A DNA stretch of 64,000 nucleotides from Eremophila alpestris peregrina (taxonomy: Eukaryota; Chordata; Aves; Passeriformes; Alaudidae). A program made the position numbers and the translations under genes. The notes below the pieces were generated by a model, which made no database searches, was not told where the DNA came from, and saw only the letters and a program-made list of their open reading frames with translations. Of this stretch, positions 28,201 to 40,200 are shown piece after piece (positions within the stretch are counted from its first letter, which is position 1; each line of letters opens with the position of its first letter). The stretch lies in assembly GCA_009792885.1 (NCBI GenBank), contig WMCF01000059.1:4147345-4211344 (forward strand), in the 5' to 3' direction.

Positions 28201-31200
28201 CCTTTGTCAGGAAGTTGTGAGAGTTTCTGGGCTGGAGCAGAGCAAGTCCTGTGTGATGGTGCAGCAGCCCTGGGGACTCTTGTCCTGGAAGCTAGAGTTG
28301 GGAGCTGAGCTGTAACTCCCCTGGGAGCTGCAGCCCCTCCTTCTCCAGCTTTCACTGAAATCTTTTGCAGTTCATAACATGCAAACCATGGCCTAGCAAG
28401 ACTTCCAAGACTATGGTCTGTGCAAGTCTCTCCCAAGACTGCAACAGAACATGGTTGGTGTTCCAGAGCTGGAGGTAGCACAGGGCATTGGGCAGCGTTC
28501 AGTCACCACCCAAACCAGGTGATTGTCAATGGGAGCTCTGCTGCATTCACAGGCACATCCTTGGGAGGGTCTGAGCTCACTGCTGTGTTTTACGTGCCCT
28601 GTGCTTGTAGGCAACATCTACAAGAAGGGATCTGATGCTCAAACGTGAGGGACCATCCTCCAACCTTATAGATTTCCTAATGGGAACTTTCCTAATTTCC
28701 TCCAAATGGGACTGGATGCTCTGGAGAGGAAGGAATTGAACAGCTTCCACTGGCTCTTCTTTCCTGATTAGTCAGATTACTCCAATTAGGATATTTATTT
28801 CAATTAATGACTCAGGTTTTCTTTCTGGAACCCAAATCAGACCTTTTGACAAATGAAGCAGGGGCTGGGTGGAGAGAAGAGAGGGAAGCACGACTCCGTA
28901 GCAGGCTCTCAGCTCTGCTCTGAGTCAGACCCTCAGGAACTGACTCCTTCCAGGACAGGTTTTTTTTTTTTTTTTGGGTAAGTTTTCTGTCAGACTGAAG
29001 CAGCAGGACAGCCAGTAGAGACACCCTGACTGCACACCAGGCCTTCTGCTCTTCACCTCCCCATCCTCACATGGCTGTGTGTTAGTGCCACCACAGACAC
29101 TGAGGAATTGTCTTGCCCAATACCACAGAGCTCCAGCCGAAATATCTGCACCGAGCCAGTCCTATCAGCTCCCCTCCACAGCCCAGGAAACAAAATGAAG
29201 CCCTTACGAATGACTCATCTGACCCACTTTGCTGCAGGATGCAGTGCTAAGGGCTCTCCAGCAGCTGTAGGGCCCGGCTCTGGAGGACAGGGCTCCCCAG
29301 CACTGCCCACACCCCCTCAGGCTCAGGGCACTTACTTGGAGCTGGACTGGGGCTGCCCATAGACCCCGTCCTGCTTGCAGCCCATCACGGGCTGGGCATA
29401 GACCACGTCGGGCTTGTTGCTCGAGGGGCAGGACAGGGCCCGAGCCGGCATTTTTTTGCTGGTCCTGCTGGTTCCCTGCTGGGTGCTGCAGCTGCTGTAG
29501 ATGCTCTGGCGGTTGAGGGTGGCCTTGTGCTCGGCGCGGCCGCCGCCGTGGGCCTTGCGCAGGGTGCCGCGGGGCGGCTCGCAGTAGAGGTCGGGCTCGC
29601 TGCGGCTGCTCTTGATGTTCTGCACGAAGCAGTAGTCGCTGCCGGCCCGGGGGCTGCACAGGCCCTTGCTGTGAGCCCGGCTGGCCCAGCCCTCCATCTG
29701 GCTGTAGGAGCTGTAGCGCCGGCTCTCCACGTCCCGCTTCAGAGTGCCGTTGTAGAGCTGCCAAACACCAAACACAGCGGGTTAGGGCTGGGCCCAGCTC
29801 TCCGGGACTGCTCTCCTGGGCCTCTCAAGAGTTTTTTGTGCCCTAAATTTATGGGGCGTTATGCAACTTGCGGCCCTTACAAAGAAGCCAGACCCCACCT
29901 GTATATCAGGGACAGTGATATACTGACCCTGTGTGTGGGATCCAGGAGCTTTACAGTAGAACTGAAAGCTGAAACGTGACCCTGGCAATAGAGAAAGTGC
30001 CTTATTCCCAACACACAGCGTCTAACCCACCCTGTAACTACAGGAGTTCACTGCACATCTCTCACCATCATGGAGCCTGATGCCCCATTCTGACCTTCCA
30101 GCAGTGCCTGCATTTATTTTTAATTTCCTTATGCTCTTTTCTTCCCCTCCCATGTATTAGTTCCTTAGAAAGAGAATAAAGGGAGTGAAAAATGAGTAAG
30201 AAGGGATTCTTGAATCAAACTGTGCCAAGAAACAAGTGGAGACAATGAATATCTGCTTATGAGTTACAAGGCGTGTAGTATCTGCTCAGATAATGGGATG
30301 CTCTGGGAACAATGGGGAATGTGCAATAAAAACTGAGATGACTAAGACAGGAGATAAAAATGAAAGGATAAAAGATGGTAAAATAAACCATCTACAATTA
30401 GCAAAACAAAAAAAATGGCTTTAGCTGCCCTGCTGTCAGTACAAAATCCCTTCACCACCTCACCAGAAGTCCTCCAGATTTGCATCAAGTTTGGCACACC
30501 AGGATTGAATTCAATCTTTTGCAATGCTAAACCTTTGGGATGTCAATGCTGGCTTGTGAGAGCCTGCAGGGTTATGTCCAAATGAGAGACAACTCATTCA
30601 GGTGTATACCCCAGAAAAGAAAATAAATTCAACTGTTTTAGTGCTGTTTGCCCAATGATGCTGAGTTTGTGCTCTGCATCCCCTCAGCAGTCCAGTAAGG
30701 ACATCTCCAAAACATGTAGTAAACAGGGATAAAGAACTAAGGAATAAAACTGCCTGTCCCATCCCCCTTTGATTATGCTGGGAAAGCTCATCCATGGTCT
30801 CCTGTTGGATAAAAGTGGTTTTTTCTCATCCAACTCTAATCAGTGGCACTTTGGGTGCTGCTTTCTGCAAAGGCCACCCAAGGGTCCCTTTGGCTGGGAG
30901 AGAAAAGTCAATACTGGCTCCTAATAATTTCCTTGGAATTGTGAAAAGCCTGTGCCTGGCGTAATAGTTCATGTCACTGAAAAAAATAAAATCCACATTT
31001 CCTAACCTAGAAACACTCATGACAGAGAAATGGGAATCCTCTGCTAGCTCACCCTGAGTCCCTCAGCTCTGCCCTGACTCCATCCCAGCCCCAGCACACA
31101 CAGCATCAGCCTCCAACACTCTGTAGAATTGTCATTATGTTAATTAATTAAGCCAAATATTTCCATTAACAAACTGATCTTCAGGAATGCAGGGAATCCT

Positions 31201-34200
31201 CTCGGCTGTGTCCCAGAGAGCTGCAGAGGTAACGGCTGAAACCCTTCCCAAGGGGCTCCCTGGCACCATCTGGGTGGGACTAAACCCTTTAGTCCAGCTC
31301 TGCTGATGCCCAGATTACTATTGCTTGAGTAGGTTTCAGACTTTCAGGTGTGCATCTAAACAGGTGAATTGCTGCAAGGGGACAAAAGGGGAGCAGATGC
31401 TCTGTGTCTTTTCCAGAGGACACAGAACAAACCTGGTGCTGAGTGTGGAGCGTCCTGCAGAGCTCCTGGGATTTGGAAAGACAGTTTGCAGGTGAAAAGA
31501 GGAGTCAGGGTGTGGCACATCAGAGTAGAATGTGATGAGTTTTGGGGGCTCTCTGGCAGTGGGACAAGCCCTCTGTTGCCCAGGATAAAATCCAGGATAG
31601 CCACATACGGAGGTTCTCTCCATCCCAGGTTTGCTTGGGATGCAGCACAAATGCAGGAACAGCAAATCATGACCTCCATGAAGTCATGATCTACTATATA
31701 TGTCCTTCTGAGGTGATATCATCCTCATTTCAATTAATTTTCAGAAACCTGGGGACAGTAAGGGATGGACAGGGCTGCAGTGGGAAGGTGCAGGGTAGAG
31801 TTTGTGCTCAGTGGAGCCGCTGGCAGCAGCTGCAGGACAGAGAGCAGCTTGTTAGATGTGAGCCCTGCTGGTTTTCTTTATGAGTCAGTTTAAGCTGGGA
31901 TTATTCTGTAGGGCTGTCAGAAGCTTGGCAGAGCTGTGGAGCCCCTGGGCATCTGCTGAAACCGACTCAGGGAAGCCTGGAAGAGGAACTTGTTTATCTA
32001 AAGCTGGGACTGCTCTGCAGTGCACTCACTGAGGGGCGGGGGGAGCGCATCTCTGTTTACTGAGACAGAATCATGGGTTCTAGATTTCCTGCTGGGTTTT
32101 AGAGTGGCTGTAGCATTGTCCTCCTCCTTGGCAGCCCCGAGATGGGTGAAGCTGTTTGCAAAGACACCTTTCTGCAACACAGGAGCCCTGGGCTGCAAGT
32201 CCGAGCAGGTCCCGGGCAGGGCGGGGGAGCCTTTTGCAAACTCATGGGAAAATCGTTCCCGTGTGATGTGAAGCTCATTACCAAAGGCAGTCCACGACTT
32301 TTATTGCTGATTCTACCAGATGCTTGGCTGAGCCCATTTTAATCTCTTTCAAGTGGCACGGACCTAATTGGTACCTCAGAATTCCTTTTTGCAGCAGGAG
32401 CCGGATCCAACGGCTCCGGATCGATGAGGATTCTCCTGCCAGCTCCGGCGGACGTCAGACCTTGCCAAAGAGCCAATGAATCCCTGCACGGCCGGGGCTG
32501 GCCCGATCCCTTCCTGTTAAAGCGCCCTGCCTGTGCCTTAGAGCAGCTTCCCCACACTAAAACCTAAATCCCTGTGCTGGATGCTGACCCAGCTAAGTCA
32601 GGGACTGTCACTTCTAGCACTGGAGCAAATGTGGCCAAGAGAATGGAATTCCCTGCAGCCATCAGTGAGACAGGCTGCCCAGCAAAGAAGGGAAGCACTC
32701 TGTGTTTGGAGAGATGCCATCTCTGAGGGGAAGGTGATGGCTGTCACACAGTCTCTGGTTTAAAAAGATCCCTGACAATATCTCCCAGCTTCTGCTGATG
32801 CCACTCTGTGTGCAGGGAGCTCTCCCTGTGCAGAAGAGCAGCAGTGAAAGGAAAGAATCAATCTCTGGCCTTCAGGCCTCATCAGTGCCCAGATTTCCTA
32901 ATGCCACGAATTGCATCTGCCCACTGCCCATGGGTGTGTGCATGGTTTGCTATCCACACCTCTGCCCTTTAGGAGTGTGGGGAAATGCTGGGAAAGACCA
33001 GGAAGTCCCTCAAAGCGGGATGGAGAGGGAAGGCAGTGGTTCCCTCTGCACTGCAGGATCTGGGAAGCATTTTGAAGGGCTCAGGCTGTCACTGAGGCTT
33101 CTCCCCAGGGGAGCTGAGAAGTTGTAGCAGCTTGGAAGGTGTCTCCTTCCAGCACACAACTCCTTGGCAATGTGCACTAGCAGCCCAGAATATCATCCAT
33201 GTCCTGGGCTCATCCCCAGTGTGGGCTGCAGGGAGGGAGAGGATTCTCCCATCTACTCTGCTCTTGTGGTACCTGGAATACTCTGCACAGTTCTGGTGCT
33301 CCAAACATAAAAAGGACATGTAACTGTTGGAGCAAGTCCAGAGGAAACCACCAAGCTAATAAGGGGACTGGAGCACCTCTCCAGTGGAGACAGGTTGGGA
33401 CAGCTGGGAATGTTCAGCCTGGAGAAAAGAAGGTTGTGTGGAGACCTCACAGCATCTTCCAGGATCTGAAGGGGCTACAGGGAAGATAGAGAAGGACCCT
33501 TCATCAGGAACTGGAGTGACAAGACAAGGGGAATGGCTCCAAACTGCCAGAGGGTTAGATGGGATTCTGGGGAGAAATTCTTCCCTGTGAAGGAGGGGTG
33601 GTTCTGGCACAGGCTGCCCAGAGAAGCTGTGGCTGCCCCATCCCTGGAAGTGTCCAAGGCCAGGCTGGATGGGGCTTGGAGCAACCTGGGATAGGGGAAG
33701 GTGTCCCTGCCCATGGGAAGGGGTGGAATGAGATGATCTTTAGAGTCCTTTCCAACCCAAACCCTTCTGCAATCCTATGATCCTATTCTTCTGATTCCAG
33801 CCATTCCATCAGGCCCTGGCAGTCCCCTGTGTCTTTAGGATGCAGGAGGATGCTCAGGTGCAGCCAGACCACCTGACATTCTGAATTTTAGCCTGAACTT
33901 CTTCTCCCCACTGTGAAATGAGTCTGTCTGTGTGAGGCCAAGCCTTGGGAGCTGTTCATTCATGGTCTGACAAGGAAGGCAGGGAGGGAGGGAAGGCACT
34001 GGAGATGAGCACGGGTGGCACTGGTGCTCCTGTCAAGGCCGGGGAGGAAGTCATTCCCTCCCTGGCAGCAGCACAGACCTGCCTTTAAATTAATGAGCAT
34101 TTGTGGATCTCCAGTTTTCAACCTCGAGTATGTTTTAGGAACCACAAGTGGAATATCCAATATATGAGATGGGTAAACAAATGTCTCTAACCTCTTATTT

Positions 34201-37200
34201 CAGCTGGAATAAAACTGATTACAGAGCGAAAGTCAAAATGGCATTTTCCCAGCCATCAGCCATGAGTCCCTTTCTGGTTTTTTGTTCCATAAACCCTCTT
34301 GCTTGGCAGGAAAAGTCTTTGTCCTCCCCTACTTTCCAGAGAAGCAGAAGCATGGAGCAAGGTGCACCAGCCCAGGAATGGCATCTGGATCTAGCTCTGC
34401 CTTCCCACGTCAGAGCCCTCCCAGAGAACTGGGTGGTTCTGATTCTGCATCTGAGGACGCCATCAGTTCATTACCTGCCTGGATGTTTTTTCCCTTGCAA
34501 TTTGTTTGTTTCTAGAGCAGCAGACAGAGAAGTGAGGGCTCCGTATAAACATGTCAGGAGCAGGTTTCTCCCAGGCTGGAGGGCAAAGCAGAGGAGATGC
34601 AACCTGAGCAGGTCCCACCCTGAGTGCTGGGTGGGGAAAGCTCCTCACGCTCCTTGCGAAACCCTCCGAGTGCTGCTCCCTCCATGGCAGGGAGAAAAAT
34701 TGCAAAACCAGCAAATACATTGTTTATCTATTTCTGAAATGCTCCTTCCCACCTCTCCCAGGAGCTGCCTTTCCCTATGATTTTTCATCTCTTTTTTCCC
34801 ATTCAGCTGAGATTTAGGTCTTTGGTCTCTGGCCAAGGAAGGCAATGTCCAACTTGGTATTCCAAAGCCTAAAGCCTCATGCAAACCTCCCAGGGACACC
34901 AGGCTATGACCAAGCAATGACGTGCAATGACTCTAAACTTTTGTTTTCTCTGGCAAGATTATCCAAACCACTCTGTTTTGGGGTTCTTTTAAGCTTGGAT
35001 GTATCATCACAACAAATTTTGACTTGAAATCCTTATGGAACAAAGCCCCCACTGACAATGAGAGGTTTTGTCCAAAGAGGCAAAGGCAGGCAGGGACAAC
35101 AGGGATCACCTTTTGTTCAGGTAATGCTCGTGGGAGAGAAAGCTCTGACACTTCCTTCCACAGAGGATTTTGGGTTAAAATTTTTCCTACAGTCTCTTGT
35201 GCAGAGGGATCATGGGTGTGTGTTTCTCATTAGTGCCATAACGGATATAATTACTACAGGTAACTGCTTTAATCCAGCACCACCAGGCCAGGCAAACATT
35301 CCCTGGTCTGGGAGCTTGGCTGGTCCCAGAGGCATTGTTAAAGTAACACCTGGGCCCCCCCTGGAAGAGAGACACAGGGGGTGGAGCTTGTCCAGGGAAG
35401 GGAACAGAGCTGGGGAAGGGGCAGGAGCCCCAGGAGCAGCTGAGGGAGCTGGGGGGGGGGGCTCAGCCTGGAGAAAAAGAAGCTCGGAGGGACCTTCTGG
35501 CTCTGCACAACTCCCTGACAGGGGAGGTCCTGATCAGGGAGGGTCGGGCTCTGCTCCCAGGGAACAGGACAGGACAAGAGGAAGTTGCCTCAAGCTGTGC
35601 CAGGGGAGGTTCAGGCTGGACATCAGGAGGAATTTCTTCATGGAAATTGTTGTTAAACATTGGAATGGTCTGCCCATGGCAGTGGTGGAGTTACTGTCCC
35701 TGGAGGTGGTCAAGAAATGACTGGACCTGGCACTCAGTTGTGATCGGTCAAAGGCTGGACTTGATGATCTTAGAGCCTTTTCCAATCTTAATGATTCTGT
35801 GATTCTGTGAAAGCCCCAGCTCAGCTCTGTGGGGATGAGGATCTGCTGGAGACAGGACACATCTGGGATTCTCTCCCCAGCACATCCAGAGTTTGTTTGC
35901 CCTCGCTGGGGGCAATGCTGGGGTGACACACTGTGGACACATCCACATCATATGGGGGATTTCCTTCTTATGGAAGCAGCAGCATGGAGAGCCAGGTGGG
36001 TTGTGTACCTTGTCTTGGTCCTGCCTCATCTTGGGACCTGGGAATGCCCCAACTCCCCGCCAGCAATGGACCTGCCAACCAAGCAGATCCAGGCAAGAGC
36101 AAGGTGGGAACAGAACTTCAGAGGTCTTTGCTGGTGGCACCCCAGATGCTGCCCTCCATGTGTTTGGGATTTGGCTGTGCCTCTCCAAAACTGCGCCTGC
36201 ACTTGGGGTGAGCACCAAGGTCCCTGCAACCCATGGACCTCCCGACTGTGGCTGTGGCTTTGCTGGAGAGACTCCATTTTTGGGTTGAACTGAGCTGTCA
36301 GAGACAAGGGTGTGGCTCATGCTGAGGCTCCTGCCATGACTGCACTGCTCTAGCCCAGTCTAGCTTCCTTAACCCTCCCCTGGGTTTGTCTGTGTAAATC
36401 GTGGTCACCACTGACCCTCCTGCAGGACCTGAGGTGTTGCTCACACCAGGACACAGTTCCTGAGGCTGGAGGGCTTTCAGAACTGCTGGCCACTCATAGC
36501 TCACAGTGGCAGAAGGGTGACAAATATCTCTGAGGCTCCACAGCACCTGGGTTGAGGTATCACCCTGACACAGAGGGGTTTGCAGTCACGGATCCTCCTG
36601 TTACTGCATCCCAGTGTGGTATCTGAGCAAAGGAATTACCAAAGGCTGAACATCCTTGAGGGCCGTGCCAGCCCCTGACACATGAAGCAAGGAAATGCTG
36701 CAGCCAAGAGCAAACCCACTGCCCTCCAAGTGCCTCCAACTGGAGTGGCCCCACTGGCTCAGTGTTCCTGGCAGTGAGAAAGGTGCTCACTGGGGACAGT
36801 GATGCTGCAAACAAGGCACCCCCCAAGGGGAATGAACAGAAAATAATCTGTAATAATGGGTGAATCAAAGAGTTTAATCCGAAGTGTTAGAAACAATTAT
36901 GGAATCATTAAATTAGAAAAGCCCTCTAAGATCAAAGAGTCCAATCATTAACCCAACAGTGCCGCATTCACCCTGAACCATGTCCTCAAGAGCCACATCC
37001 ACACGTTTTTGAACACTTCCAGGGCTGGGGACTCCACCACTGCCCTGGGAAGCCTGTTCCAAACTGACTGATCCAGAAAGAACTCTTCCTCCAGATCTAT
37101 AATTTCTCTTACTCTCATATTTAAACATCAGTCTCACAAGATTGGGAAGAAAACACAGAAGTGAAAAGTTTGACATTTCCAGGAAGAGTCAAAGCAAGAC

Positions 37201-40200
37201 AAAAAGAGGAAACCAGGGACAGCTAAGAGTTGTGGATAGGACAGGACACCTTTAGTGTCCCCATCTGAGGCAGTGCCTTACATCAGGGCACTCCAAGAGC
37301 AGTGTCCCAGGTGCAGGTGCTGTCAAGCAACACCCTGGACATGTATTCCTGGATGCACCTTACTAACTCCAGGAGGACTGGGAGTCAGTCATTACCCACA
37401 ATATTACACAGGGTCACTTCCCTGAGGTATCTGAGTTTGCCTGTGCACCTCAAAGGACTTTGCCACTTCTCAGACACATTCACAGCACTAGCTCCAGCTG
37501 GAAGTAAGTCCAGCAATTTTGCCTTCAAAAACGATGTGCTTTATCTTTGGTTTCATGTCTTACAACCCAGGAATTACAAACAGGAAACATTTTTTAGGAA
37601 GCCCAGAACCTTCACAGACTTCAAACAGGCCAGTAGGCAAAAGCTGAAGTTATCCCAAGCTGGAGGCTGGTGGTGGATGTGTGGAACCTTTAATACTGTC
37701 TGGAGGAAGCAGAATGGAGGAGGCTGCTCAGTGTGGCTGGGGAGTCTGGTGTCTGTTGAGCTTGTTAAGCACATTTAGGCTTGAGGTTATGTGTTCCAAA
37801 GTGCCAGTGGCACCTCGGACTGCTTGCCCCTGAGTGCAGTCATCTCCCTGTGCACTCATCTCCCTTCTCCATCCAGCTCTAGTGGCAGGAGATAGGGATC
37901 CAGGGGGGCTGACTCATCCTGACCTGACAGATCTCCCAGATAGAGGAGATGAATCACTGCCCCTACCTCTGTCTTTGTTGGCCAGGGGAGGAGTCAGACA
38001 ACTTGTCAGGACTAAATGGCTGATTCTCAGATAGACTCAGTTAGGTAAGAAATTTTACTGTGAATCCTTCACAGATCCCAGTCCTTTTGGCTAAAGTAAC
38101 CCAGATCCTGAAGACCTTTATCAAAAATATTTAGAATTAAGGACTTGCATGACATTTAAATTTGGAGAAAGACATTCTGTCCTCAGTAAGTCCAGAGGAG
38201 TCTCTCAAAGAACAGACAGAGCTGCCTAAATCCCTGGTGAGCCTGAAGGGACTGAACTGTTGTACCCACAGGACTCTAGTGTCTCATGGAGGTCCTGACC
38301 TCCCTCACCACCTTCCAGCTGTTCCCCAGAACACCAACACTGCTGACTGAAACCCCCAGGCAGTGGCATTCCCACCTACCCAGCATTTGTCCAACTGCCA
38401 CAATGATTGGGAACAAGGTCAGGAATTAACAACAGGAAACAATAACTCTCACATCAGCAACAGGAAGTGCAGTAGCACCTTACCAGCATGAGCAAAGCTG
38501 GGCCTTGGCTTCCAGCCTCTTTAACAAAAAAACCCCATCTACAAACCCTTGGAATGGCTGAAACAGAGCAATTTTGCTTGGACAAAGCACAACAAACTGC
38601 ATTCAGGAATCACAATAGGTAAACAGCAACATATCAAAACAAAGCATCCCAATCATTTGACTTGTGAAGCTCAGATCCTCCACCTCTGCCTCAGGAGCTG
38701 CCTCAGTTGCATTTTTCTGGTGGCCACAAAAACCCTGCCTGGTTACCGTGGCTGGATCCTCTGCAGGGCTCCAGCACTGTCTTAGGGATGGAGACAGACA
38801 CCTGGATGGATGGACCTGTGCTCCGACCCATCAGAGAATCCCAGAATTATTTGGGTTGGACCTTAAAGCTCATCCTGTTCCAAACCCTGCCATGAGCAGG
38901 GGCACCTTCCATTATCCCAGGTTGCTCCAAGCCCTGTCCAACCTGGCCTCAGACACTTCTAGGCATGGGGCAGCCACAGCTTCTCTGGACACCCTGTGCC
39001 AGGGTTCCCCACCCTCACAGGAAGAATTTCTTCCCACTATCCCATCTAACCCTGTTCTCTGGCAGTGGGAAGCTATTCACTGTGTCCTGTCACTCCATCC
39101 CTTGAAAATAATCTCTCTTCATCCTTCCTGTAGCTCCTCTAGGTACTGCAAGGCCACAGTGTGGTCACCCCAAAGCTTCTCTTCTCCAAGCTGAACAGTC
39201 CCAACTCTCCCAGTCTTTTCTCACAGCAGAATTCTCCATCCCCCTGATCAACTTGGTGCCTCTTCTGAACACATTTTTCTCTTCTGGAGACAGAAGCCCC
39301 CTGGCTGGGATATAACCAGCACTGAAATAGGCCAACAGACAGGCTGGATATAAACATTTCAAAGACACTCTAGTGCTCCCACTTTTCCTACCAAACACCC
39401 AGTGATGCAAACTCAGCAAGTGACACCACTGCCTCAAAGCCATCATGCTACAACAAGGCCATTAGTAAAGACCCAGATAAATCCTTGTGAAGCTGAGGAA
39501 TGCTGGTACTCTGAGCAGGCAGAGGATCTGGCAACCACCAGGAAAAGCTGCAGCCCTGTCTGTGTGCTTGGAGCACCAAAACCTTTCCTGGTTCAAGCCT
39601 TTGATGGCTGACACAGAGCTGCTTTACAGTCCCAGGGTGGTTGAAAGGAGCCCTTTGCTTTTCTCATATTCAAATCCCAGATCTGTGAATTACTCCTTTC
39701 TACTTTAGAGCTGATGAAAAACAGGGAAGAGCGGAACACAGGCCTGAAATGGAGGGGCAACATGAGCACAAGTTGTCCCAGGGGACTGTGGAATGGTTTG
39801 GAGCGATTCCTTGTGTACCCAGGGTCTGTCACCAAGGACCAGGAGCTCTGTGGGATGTCCAGAATCACACTGCACAAAAAAAGTACCATCTCACCTGTGC
39901 TTTTTCTGGAAATCTGCAGTATTTTTTTTGGAAATCACCTTGGAAGAACTGGACCCCCTTTTTTGCAAGCACAGGGAATATCTGGGAAGGGTCTGCAGCA
40001 GCACTGAGGCTAGGAACAGAGGCACATAATTTTCTAATGCAAATCCCCTGATCCACATTCCCCAGCCACATTCATGTCATTCACAGCCATGTTTTGGAGC
40101 ACAGGAACAAAGATGGGAACTCCTGGATGTGCTCAAGACATGAACTGAGCTGTCATAGTCTAAACCCAACCCTGATCCCTCAGGCAGCTTCCAAACTCTT

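Noticed and set aside
29527..29979. 150-codon plus-strand open frame over exon 3
   Set aside because: It is the antisense shadow of the PKP1 head exon and extends into the intron without any similarity.
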